Shown here: positions 23,598 through 27,424 of the stretch, in pieces
Numbering within the stretch: the stretch's first letter is position 1
Layout: each line of letters begins with the position of its first letter
Source of the DNA: a virus
Strand: one strand, 5' to 3'
Length of the DNA stretch: 27,424 nt
Virus record (IMG/VR): IMGVR_UViG_3300025872_002288
Location: 1 to 27,424 of that record
The notes under the pieces: model-generated
Told to the model about the DNA's origin: nothing
Database searches by the model: none
What the model saw: only the letters and a program-made list of their open reading frames with translations
Program-made: the position numbers and the translations under genes

Positions 23598-23843
23598 TTA
23601 ATCATCCTTCACATAAGCAGGCACCATATCTGGATCTAACCAGCAGGTATAATCATGATCTTCCATAGCAGTAATGAGTTGCATCTCATTATCGCAAAGA
23701 TACATATCACGATAACGCCCAGTGTATGCGTCTACTTTTTGAATACGACAATCAGGTTTTCCATTGATTTCAAGAGTTCCGACTTGAACATAACGATACG
23801 GGAAACGCTCAAGCAGAACAGTAGGTTTCCTAACGACTTTCAT
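23598..23843 (-). CDS. Hypothetical protein (81 aa)
   Basis: No recognised domain. The soluble protein has a basic N-terminus (MKVVRKPTVLLERFPYRYVQ), a strand-rich middle and an acidic end (VKDD), so it may be a small beta protein. The ATG at 23841-23843 overlaps the upstream stop as TGATG; the frame also has an unlikely TTG start one codon earlier. It is the second gene of the operon behind the promoter at 24081-24109. Confidence 0.72.
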   Translation of the reverse strand: MKVVRKPTVLLERFPYRYVQVGTLEINGKPDCRIQKVDAYTGRYRDMYLCDNEMQLITAMEDHDYTCWLDPDMVPAYVKDD

Positions 23844-24058
23844 CAACCAACCTCAACGGATTCGAGATCAGCAAGAACATATTCCATAAGCATCTCATAA
23901 TCATCCAGAGGATCACCAGAGAACACTACACCTTCGTTTTCGTAGAAACGACGAACCTTTTTGTAGAGTTTCGGATTCTTTACATCAAGGTAGAAATCGC
24001 CATTTGCGGCACCACGAAGGGTTTGAATGTCTTTCTTGAATTTTGCTGTGAGAGTCAT
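23843..24058 (-). CDS. Hypothetical protein (71 aa)
   Basis: No family recognised. The frame is open to 24109, but the promoter at 24081-24109 makes the ATG at 24056-24058 (MTLTAKFKK) the logical start. The protein is charged, with a basic first half (KKDIQTLRG, KLYKKVRRFYENEG) and an acidic helical end (DDYEMLMEYVLADLE). It is a first gene after a strong early promoter, which for phages often means a small host-takeover or regulatory protein, but this is inference. Confidence 0.75.
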   Translation of the reverse strand: MTLTAKFKKDIQTLRGAANGDFYLDVKNPKLYKKVRRFYENEGVVFSGDPLDDYEMLMEYVLADLESVEVG

Positions 24059-24080
24059 TGTTTTGAATGTTGACCTTAGT

Positions 24081-24109
24081 ATTATAAGGGTTTGACTTGA
24101 AGAAGTCAA
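24081..24109 (-). promoter_or_regulatory. Early promoter overlapping a stem-loop
   Basis: Minus strand: TTGACT (24104-24109), 17 bp, TATAAT (24081-24086). The -35 forms the 5' arm of a perfect hairpin TTGACTT-CTTC-AAGTCAA (24092-24109). No T-run follows, so this loop is not itself a terminator. Confidence 0.85.
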
Positions 24110-24112
24110 GAT

Positions 24113-24132
24113 GGACAGTAGAGTTTCTGTCC
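24113..24132 (-). other. Hairpin directly 3' of tRNA-Met
   Basis: GGACAG / CTGTCC, 6-bp stem with an 8-nt loop, starting 2 nt past the mature tRNA 3' end. Likely a processing or end-protecting element. Confidence 0.6.
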
Positions 24133-24134
24133 GA

Positions 24135-24207
24135 TGCTGGTTGTGGGGAACGATCCCACCTATGCCGATTTATGAGATCGGTGCATTCACCAGATTGCTA
24201 AACCAGC
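24135..24207 (-). tRNA. tRNA with anticodon CAU (Met, or Ile2 if lysidine-modified)
   Basis: Cloverleaf of 73 nt: acceptor GCTGGTT / AACCAGC, anticodon stem CCGAT / ATCGG perfect, loop CTCATAA, T-stem GTGGG / CCCAC. The T-loop is ATCGTTC: positions 54 and 58 are A and U rather than the normal U and A. CCA is not encoded. The CAU anticodon alone cannot separate elongator Met from lysidine-modified Ile. Confidence 0.85.
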
Positions 24208-24211
24208 ATTC

Positions 24212-24234
24212 GCTATTCGCAAATAGAGAATAGC
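24212..24234 (-). other. Hairpin directly 3' of tRNA-Ile
   Basis: GCTATTC / GAATAGC, 7-bp stem with a 9-nt loop, 2 nt past the tRNA 3' end, in the short gap before tRNA-Met. Confidence 0.6.
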
Positions 24235-24236
24235 AA

Positions 24237-24327
24237 TAGGGACACTTGGATTCGAACCAAGACCTCGCGCTAATCTGGCGCTAATACGGAGTATAAGACC
24301 GCTGTTCTACCGTTGAACTATGCCCCC
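24237..24327 (-). tRNA. tRNA with apparent UAU anticodon (Ile) and long variable arm
   Basis: About 91 nt. Acceptor GGGGGCA / TGTCCCT (two G-U pairs), D-stem GTTC / GAAC, anticodon stem GCGGT with TCCGT (one U-U mismatch), loop CTTATAC giving UAU, T-stem CTTGG / CCAAG with loop TTCGAAT. The variable region is about 24 nt and can form GCGC / GCGC, a type II feature expected in Leu, Ser or Tyr, not Ile. The tRNA call is firm; the identity is less so. Confidence 0.75.
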
Positions 24328-24329
24328 AC

Positions 24330-24355
24330 AAAAAATCACGAACCTTCTTCGTGAT
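24330..24355 (-). terminator. Terminator overlapping end of the antitoxin gene
   Basis: Minus-strand stem ATCACGAA-GAAGG-TTCGTGAT followed by TTTTT. Its 5' arm encodes the last codons and the stop codon lies in the 3' arm. It sits 3 nt before tRNA-Ile. Confidence 0.85.
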
Positions 24356-24566
24356 CGGTGTGGATTCGTATCATTTCGTCATCCACAACTGAATCTATCG
24401 CATACTTTATAGTTTCATTGTATGGAACTATCACTGCACTTCTTCCCCCATCTTTAATAATAAAAGACTCTCCATTTTCTACTCTTTTCATTAAGTTATC
24501 AAAATCTGCTTGAAACTCTTCTACTGTAAATGCCTGAAGTTCTGAAAGTTCTGAATACATTTTCAT
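24336..24566 (-). CDS. Phd/YefM-like antitoxin
   Basis: The 76-residue protein has the Phd/YefM N-terminal fold: LQAFTVEEFQADFDNLMKRV, followed by ENGESFIIKDGGRSAVIVPY, the strand-helix DNA-binding unit of type II antitoxins, then an acidic C-terminal tail that normally wraps a toxin. No toxin ORF is adjacent. The frame runs upstream through tRNA-Pro, so the ATG at 24564-24566 (or 24558-24560) is the sensible start, with no strong ribosome site. The last codons form half of an intrinsic terminator. An orphan antitoxin in a phage may neutralise host toxins; that is an inference from other phages. Confidence 0.85.
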   Translation of the reverse strand: MKMYSELSELQAFTVEEFQADFDNLMKRVENGESFIIKDGGRSAVIVPYNETIKYAIDSVVDDEMIRIHTDHEEGS

Positions 24567-24583
24567 AAAGTAAAGTTTTATGA

Positions 24584-24655
24584 TCGGGGTGGAGAGGATC
24601 GAACTCCCGTCTTCATCTTCCCAAAAGATGCCGTCTACCGCTGACTTACACCCCG
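24584..24655 (-). tRNA. tRNA-Pro (UGG)
   Basis: 72-nt cloverleaf: acceptor CGGGGTG / CACCCCG, D-arm with AGCGGTA, anticodon stem CATCT / AGATG with loop TTTGGGA (UGG), T-loop TTCGATC. The 5' end abuts the stop codon of a 38-codon ORF. CCA is not encoded. Confidence 0.92.
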
Positions 24656-24772
24656 TTATTTGTTTCTGTGTATAAACATAATACCAGCAAATGGTACGAC
24701 TGTCAACCCACATCCACAAAGAAAAAGAAAGAAAGGATTTGATGCTAGTGCTTCAACTAGTTGAAAAATCAT
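24656..24772 (-). CDS. Small membrane protein (38 aa)
   Basis: Too short for normal ORF calling. The start overlaps the upstream stop as ATGA, with a strong GGAGGGGAAG ribosome site, and its TAA ends exactly where tRNA-Pro begins. The peptide is MIFQLVEALASNPFFLFLCG followed by a hydrophobic stretch with two Cys and a basic end (HRNK), one membrane span with the positive side at the C-terminus. The promoter for tRNA-Pro lies inside this gene. Function unknown. Confidence 0.72.
   Translation of the reverse strand: MIFQLVEALASNPFFLFLCGCGLTVVPFAGIMFIHRNK
24678..24706 (-). promoter_or_regulatory. Early promoter for tRNA-Pro and antitoxin
   Basis: Minus strand: TTGACA (24701-24706), 17 bp, TATTAT (24678-24683). 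It is inside the 38-aa ORF; the start site would be near 24671, about 16 nt before the tRNA 5' end. Confidence 0.82.
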
Positions 24773-24969
24773 CTTCCCCTCCAGTTCTTATATTCATAAT
24801 ACATGTATTGGTCCACTTCGTCAAGTCCCTGTAACGGAGCAGTAACTTCCCAAGTAGACCATTCTTCACAAAACTGTTTAATATCTATATTGTTCATAAT
24901 AGAGTATCCGTGCATTCTTACAAAAGCAGACATTGCAAAGTGATACTTCTGTTTATTGGGGATATGCAT
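24769..24969 (-). CDS. Hypothetical protein (66 aa)
   Basis: No family recognised. It is a soluble, aromatic-rich protein (MHIPNKQKYHFAMSAFVRMH and VDQYMYYEYKNWRGR). The start overlaps a possible 30-codon gene by 17 nt, and its stop overlaps the next small gene as ATGA, so it is embedded in a chain of coupled small genes. There is no other ribosome site than sequence inside the upstream ORF. Confidence 0.68.
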   Translation of the reverse strand: MHIPNKQKYHFAMSAFVRMHGYSIMNNIDIKQFCEEWSTWEVTAPLQGLDEVDQYMYYEYKNWRGR

Positions 24970-25045
24970 GAGTCAATCCCCAATAAATCCACAGACCAAT
25001 AGTTGACCCATAAATGAGTGTTAGTGCCAAAAGTGTTTTACTCAT
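24953..25045 (-). CDS. Candidate 30-aa membrane peptide
   Basis: MSKTLLALTLIYGSTIGLWI followed by YWGLTHAYPQ: a single hydrophobic span. The ATG (25043-25045) overlaps the upstream stop by 8 nt with GAGGA just before it, and its end overlaps the next gene. It explains an otherwise empty gap of 68 nt. Coding is likely but not proven. Confidence 0.52.
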   Translation of the reverse strand: MSKTLLALTLIYGSTIGLWIYWGLTHAYPQ

Positions 25046-25328
25046 CTTCCTCGTCCTCATAAGTTGATGGTTCTTCAAAGAGTTCATCCATTTTCTGTTG
25101 GAGAATTCTTTGGTGCAGTTCCTGCAAATCTTCTTCGGTGAATCTAACCACTAGTAGAGGATCTCCTGCTTTAACGTCGTTTAATTCTGGATGTTTTACT
25201 TTTGGACTTTTTGAATACCCATGACGAGCATTCATAATCATCCACCCCTGAACAAACATTGACAGGGCAATCACCACAAGAATAAACCAAGGAACTAAAA
25301 AGATTAGTTCAGAGTGATTTTGAGCCAT
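25038..25328 (-). CDS. Membrane-anchored acidic protein (96 aa)
   Basis: No family recognised. Residues 8-31 form one strong transmembrane helix (LIFLVPWFILVVIALSMFVQ), then a basic turn (NARHGYSKSPKVKH) which would stay cytoplasmic, and a helical, acidic C-terminus (RFTEEDLQELHQRILQQKMD, ending EDEEDE). It overlaps the gene before by 25 nt. The shape is an N-terminal anchor with a cytoplasmic coiled region, suitable for a membrane-associated partner-binding protein. Confidence 0.78.
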   Translation of the reverse strand: MAQNHSELIFLVPWFILVVIALSMFVQGWMIMNARHGYSKSPKVKHPELNDVKAGDPLLVVRFTEEDLQELHQRILQQKMDELFEEPSTYEDEEDE

Positions 25329-25507
25329 GGAAGTAATGGAGGAATAACTCCTACAAGTCTCAAAAGTCCTTCAGCAAATAAAGCAAGAACCACCCAACCG
25401 ACGCACATACTAATGATAGAAGCATTACGGTTGTGTTGTCGTATTGCTGCATCAATCATCTCCTGAACTTCTGAGCGTGTAATAAACTCTTCTTGTTCGT
25501 GCATCAT
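25304..25507 (-). CDS. Small membrane protein (67 aa)
   Basis: The N-terminal half is a charged helix (EEFITRSEVQEMIDAAIRQH), and residues 30-60 are hydrophobic with a proline-rich loop (VGVIPPLLPWL), so one or two membrane spans. It overlaps the upstream gene as ATGATG and the downstream one by 25 nt. No known family; a two-gene pair with the 96-aa anchor protein is possible. Confidence 0.72.
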   Translation of the reverse strand: MMHEQEEFITRSEVQEMIDAAIRQHNRNASIISMCVGWVVLALFAEGLLRLVGVIPPLLPWLKITLN

Positions 25508-25752
25508 TGGTTTGGATGATCTTGTTCCAGTTCAGTCAATCTCTTTTCCCAAGTAACACCACCTTCTTTTCCTCTACTTGAGTTAATACAAGTATCATCT
25601 CCATGTTTATTACAAACTAATCCTGCAAGATCTAGTTCGTTTCCTTTTTTTCCGGTTCCGGACCAGTAGTGCTCTCCATTAATCCAAACAGCACCACACT
25701 TTGGGCATTCCTTTCTTTCCAAAGAAAGATCAGACAGCTCTTTATCAGTCAT
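25504..25752 (-). CDS. Putative zinc-ribbon protein (82 aa)
   Basis: The ATG at 25750-25752 is chosen: AAGGAG lies 8-13 nt upstream, and the gene overlaps the one before by 8 nt. CPKCGAVW (Cys16 and Cys19) and a later pair, LVCNKHGDDTC (Cys47 and Cys55, with a nearby His), look like a small metal site. A conserved WSGTGKKG loop lies between them. It may be a nucleic-acid-binding or HNH-like remnant; no catalytic motif is complete. Confidence 0.75.
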   Translation of the reverse strand: MTDKELSDLSLERKECPKCGAVWINGEHYWSGTGKKGNELDLAGLVCNKHGDDTCINSSRGKEGGVTWEKRLTELEQDHPNQ

Positions 25753-25960
25753 CTGTGTACTCCTTAAGGAACTTTTCAAAATTGGTCGTATCCTTAATCA
25801 GTTGTCTTTTAAGGTTCCAACCCATCCATTTCATCTGGACTCTTACTGCAGCATACCTAACTTGTAGGTCTGCATATTGAAAAAGTCTCATGGTTTCATC
25901 ATAACCCGCGTATACTACTAATGCAATAAATGTCAGCATTAGAAGATAAAACCCTGTCAT
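25745..25960 (-). CDS. Membrane-anchored protein (71 aa)
   Basis: One N-terminal transmembrane helix (FYLLMLTFIALVVYAGY), followed by a basic, amphipathic region (RYAAVRVQMKWMGWNLKRQL) and an acidic end. No family recognised. It is the first gene after tRNA-Ser, behind an extended -10 element at 25992-26000. Confidence 0.75.
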   Translation of the reverse strand: MTGFYLLMLTFIALVVYAGYDETMRLFQYADLQVRYAAVRVQMKWMGWNLKRQLIKDTTNFEKFLKEYTDD

Positions 25961-25991
25961 TTTTGTATTTTGATATATTTAATATGTAGAC

Positions 25992-26000
25992 ATTATATCA
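25992..26000 (-). promoter_or_regulatory. Extended -10 element
   Basis: TGATATAAT on the minus strand is a perfect extended -10. No good -35 is visible. It lies 32 nt before the 71-aa gene and 34 nt after tRNA-Ser, in the largest gap nearby. Confidence 0.55.
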
Positions 26001-26033
26001 TTTCTTAAAGATTGTAATATGTTGATATAAAAA

Positions 26034-26118
26034 CGGAAAGGGTGGGATTCGAACCCACGGATGCTTTCACATCGCTAGTTTTCAAGACTAGAGCCTTCAA
26101 CCACTCGACCACCTTTCC
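26034..26118 (-). tRNA. tRNA-Ser (UGA)
   Basis: 85-nt type II tRNA: acceptor GGAAAGG / CCTTTCC, anticodon stem CTAGT / ACTAG with loop CTTGAAA (UGA), long variable arm with GATG / CATC, T-loop TTCGAAT, discriminator G as usual for Ser. CCA is not encoded. A T-run follows directly. Confidence 0.95.
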
Positions 26119-26128
26119 AGTGGGAGGT

Positions 26129-26380
26129 TCAGCGAACCTCAAAATCCAAACGCTTTACTTTGCGTTGGCGTCTTGCTTCTTGAAAAGCAAGATCTTGTGA
26201 AGTCAGAACATTTGATTTTTGTTCTTTCTGAATAGAGTTTAACATAACAATGTGGGATAAGTCAAGTGCTGAAATCTTATCTCCACGAATTGTTGCCATA
26301 TTTGGACAACCACAAGTTACTGTTTTTGATGGGTGTCCTGTTAATTCTCTATTACAATCTTTGCATCTTATTGAAATCAT
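26129..26380 (-). CDS. Small Cys-rich conserved-type protein (83 aa)
   Basis: The N-terminus has MISIRCKDCNRELTGHPSKT and TCGCPN, two Cys pairs (6/9 and 23/25) spaced like a small zinc ribbon. The C-terminal half is helical and strongly basic (FQEARRQRKVKRLDFEVR). This suggests nucleic-acid binding. It lies between Dps-like and tRNA-Ser genes. The ribosome site is weak. No exact family can be named. Confidence 0.75.
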   Translation of the reverse strand: MISIRCKDCNRELTGHPSKTVTCGCPNMATIRGDKISALDLSHIVMLNSIQKEQKSNVLTSQDLAFQEARRQRKVKRLDFEVR

Positions 26381-26395
26381 TATTCTTCATCCTAA

Positions 26396-26830
26396 TCATT
26401 GCAGGTGTGCTCTTAACTGCCAAACAAACTTACCGTGCGATTCCATTAAATCTTGAACTAAATTTGCTGTAGCATACGACTTTTGATTTTCAGATTCCTC
26501 TGAGATCTCTGTCATTAGTTCACAAAACTTGGTGTTATTATCAAGAAGTTCCTGAAGCATTTCTTTTGCTCCTGTTGAACTTGCTGCCTCTTTGATTTGA
26601 GTTACCTCTAACATTCTAGAAAGAGAACTGAGAGGTTTTACATTCAAATAACGCATATGTTCTGAGAGACGATCAATCTCTTCAAACATAGTCTCATACT
26701 GACCACCAAAGAGTTGGTGTAATTGAGTGAAGTCTTCACCTACAACATTCCAGTGAAATGCCCAAGTTTTATGGAATAAAACAAAAAGCGATGACTGTGC
26801 ATCACTTAGTAGTTTATAAAGTTTTTCCAT
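26396..26830 (-). CDS. Dps-like ferritin-fold protein
   Basis: The frame is open into the tRNA region, but the ATG at 26828-26830 gives a 144-residue protein with the Dps four-helix layout. Ferroxidase ligands at the dimer interface are present as His26 (FHWNVVG), His38 (LHQLFGG), Asp53 and Glu57 (EEIDRLSE). The position of E. coli Dps Asp67 is Gly42 here, so one iron ligand is missing. Dps proteins store iron, use up peroxide and, in some cases, coat DNA. It lies after tRNA-Val, with an ATAAATA late-promoter-like sequence upstream. The function is likely anti-oxidant, in line with the peroxiredoxin. Confidence 0.85.
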   Translation of the reverse strand: MEKLYKLLSDAQSSLFVLFHKTWAFHWNVVGEDFTQLHQLFGGQYETMFEEIDRLSEHMRYLNVKPLSSLSRMLEVTQIKEAASSTGAKEMLQELLDNNTKFCELMTEISEESENQKSYATANLVQDLMESHGKFVWQLRAHLQ

Positions 26831-26847
26831 TATACTCTTTTTATTTT

Positions 26848-26855
26848 TATTTATC
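26848..26855 (-). promoter_or_regulatory. Late-promoter-like octamer before the Dps gene
   Basis: GATAAATA on the minus strand differs by one base from the T4 late consensus TATAAATA and lies 18 nt before the ATG. A/T-rich surroundings make a chance match possible. Confidence 0.4.
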
Positions 26856-26858
26856 AAG

Positions 26859-26931
26859 TGGGCGATACTGGAATCGAACCAGTGACATTCTCCTTGTAAG
26901 GGAGACGCTACTACCGCTGAGCTAATCGCCC
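26859..26931 (-). tRNA. tRNA-Val (UAC)
   Basis: 73-nt cloverleaf: acceptor GGGCGAT / ATCGCCC, D-arm GCTC / tAGC, anticodon loop CTTACAA (UAC), T-stem CTGG with loop TTCGATT. CCA not encoded; discriminator A. Confidence 0.95.
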
Positions 26932-26935
26932 TAGG

Positions 26936-27007
26936 CTCCACAACCTGGATTCGAACCAGGGACCAAATGATTAACAGTCATCTGCGCTACCGCTGCGCCA
27001 TTGTGGA
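26936..27007 (-). tRNA. tRNA-Asn (GUU)
   Basis: 72-nt cloverleaf: acceptor TCCACAA / TTGTGGA, D-arm GCGC / GCGC, anticodon stem ATGAC / tCAT with loop CTGTTAA (GUU), T-stem CCTGG / CCAGG, discriminator G. Only 4 nt separate it from tRNA-Val. Confidence 0.95.
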
Positions 27008-27011
27008 ATGT

Positions 27012-27083
27012 ACCTCTGTCTGGGAATCGAACCCAGTTTCCAAGTGCATTGTCTGCCTGTCCTTACCAATAGACTACCAGAGG
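27012..27083 (-). tRNA. tRNA-like gene with unpairable anticodon arm
   Basis: 72 nt. Acceptor CCTCTGG / ACAGAGG pairs six of seven, the D-arm GTCT / GGAC pairs, and the T-arm CTGGG-TTCGATT-CCCAG is perfect, so three arms are good. The 21 nt meant for the anticodon arm and variable loop (GGCAGACAATGCACTTGGAA plus A) do not give a 5-bp stem with a 7-nt loop and U33 in any register I tried. It may be a pseudo-tRNA, or a tRNA-shaped RNA with another role. Confidence 0.6.
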
Positions 27084-27275
27084 GTGGTGGGTGGTGAGAT
27101 TCTATCATACTCACAATCAGGGGGTCTCACTGATAGTAACGTTCCCTGATACTTTCGGATCCCTAGGTCTTATTGGGTTCTGCAACTCTAGTCTCCTAGT
27201 CTTACAGCGGGCACCACCCCTATCCTACTCTACATTACCCCGTGCTTGACCACGTAGGTTTTTCTGTCACACCCA
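27084..27275 (-). ncRNA. Unassigned, possibly structured RNA in tRNA cluster
   Basis: About 190 nt between tRNA-Gly and the tRNA-like gene without a plausible ORF on the transcribed strand. Local stems are visible: GTGAG / CTCAC around an 11-nt loop, CGTG / CACG, CTAG-GAGA-CTAG and ATCAGGG / CCCTGAT. T4 has stable RNAs C and D of unknown function inside its tRNA cluster, so the position is suggestive. Promoter at 27380-27408 should transcribe it. Confidence 0.4.
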
Positions 27276-27297
27276 GAGAATCTCCGTCGAGATTCTC
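27276..27297 (-). other. Hairpin directly 3' of tRNA-Gly
   Basis: GAGAATCTC-GACG-GAGATTCTC, a perfect 9-bp stem with tetraloop, 1 nt past the tRNA 3' end. No T-run, so not an intrinsic terminator. Confidence 0.7.
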
Positions 27298-27298
27298 A

Positions 27299-27369
27299 AG
27301 CGAAATACGGGATTCGAACCCGTGACACCAACTTGGAAGGATGGGATGTTACCACTACACCAATTTCGC
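27299..27369 (-). tRNA. tRNA-Gly (UCC)
   Basis: 71-nt cloverleaf: acceptor GCGAAAT / ATTTCGC, anticodon loop CTTCCAA (UCC), T-stem ACGGG / CCCGT with loop TTCGAAT, discriminator T (U). It is the first gene after the promoter at the right end. CCA not encoded. Confidence 0.95.
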
Positions 27370-27379
27370 GTATGAGACA

Positions 27380-27408
27380 ATTATAAACTATTTAAGTTTT
27401 ATTGTCAA
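27380..27408 (-). promoter_or_regulatory. Perfect sigma70-type promoter of the tRNA cluster
   Basis: Minus strand: TTGACA (27403-27408), exactly 17 bp, TATAAT (27380-27385). The start site would be near 27373, four bases before the tRNA-Gly 5' end. Confidence 0.92.
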
Positions 27409-27424
27409 GCAGGCACGGAGAGGG

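Noticed and set aside
26831-26941. N-terminal extension of the Dps-like gene
   Set aside because: The frame stays open through tRNA-Val; Dps homology and a suitable ATG begin at 26830.
27241-27270. Plus-strand terminator-like CGTG-N6-CACG followed by TAGGTTTTT
   Set aside because: Only a 4-bp stem, with five non-T bases before the T-run, and no plus-strand gene to end.
1-27424. CRISPR array, transposase or integrase gene, attachment site
   Set aside because: No regularly spaced repeats, no transposase or integrase motifs, and no tRNA-flanking direct repeat were seen.

Overview
The window looks like part of the genome of a T4-like marine cyanophage (a Synechococcus or Prochlorococcus myovirus). 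The evidence is AT-rich, tightly packed genes that all lie on the minus strand. There are many 1-, 4- and 8-nt start/stop overlaps, a dispersed tRNA set, and classic cyanophage metabolic genes: high-light-inducible proteins, plant-type ferredoxin, PstS, a Dps-like protein and a Phd-like antitoxin. No structural or replication genes are in view, so the phage assignment is strong but the exact relative is not determined. Coordinates are on the + strand; because every gene is on the minus strand, transcription runs from high to low coordinates.

Layout in transcription order. (1) 27.4-25.0 kb: a perfect sigma70-type promoter, then tRNA-Gly, about 190 nt of unassigned sequence, a tRNA-like gene with a broken anticodon arm, tRNA-Asn, tRNA-Val, a Dps-like gene, small conserved phage proteins, tRNA-Ser, and more small membrane proteins. 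(2) 25.0-23.2 kb: a 38-codon ORF too short for ordinary ORF calling, tRNA-Pro, a Phd/YefM-like antitoxin with a terminator inside its last codons, tRNA-Ile(UAU), tRNA-Met, and a small early operon. (3) 23.1-4.2 kb: an almost gapless operon of about 19 kb for surface-polysaccharide synthesis. It holds nucleotide-sugar enzymes (GDP-mannose 4,6-dehydratase, a ColD-type 3-dehydratase, GDP-mannose 3,5-epimerase, a UDP-glucose/GDP-mannose dehydrogenase-family protein, a mannose-6-phosphate-isomerase-type cupin and an SDR). It also holds an RfbH-type Fe-S/PLP 3-dehydrase, a ThDP acetolactate-synthase-like enzyme, PanB and NadE. The rest are glycosyltransferases (two GT11, GT10, GT25, GT2-like, GT8-like and GT9-like candidates), an FkbM methyltransferase and a DUF6165 protein. 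(4) 4.1-1.5 kb: a phosphate-stress pair, an SLH/OprB-type porin and PstS, with a candidate Pho box upstream of pstS. (5) 1.5-0 kb: a perfect TTGACA-N17-TATAAT promoter folded into the pstS terminator, followed by hli, an unknown gene, a 28-aa membrane peptide, petF ferredoxin, an unknown gene, a second short hli, and a peroxiredoxin that runs off the window.

How the parts may work together (inference). The left end supports host photosynthesis, redox balance and phosphate uptake during infection. The large operon could remodel the host surface or build a phage- or lysogen-independent glycan containing fucose-like, L-galactose and 3,6-dideoxy, possibly branched-chain, sugars. The most unusual part is the contiguous RfbH-like / ThDP-enzyme / PanB / SDR block at 15.2-10.5 kb. 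It resembles a yersiniose-type branched dideoxysugar route with an extra hydroxymethyltransferase. Regulation looks modular: several stem-loops are fused to early-type promoters, as in the promoter-stem-loop cassettes known from T4-type phages.
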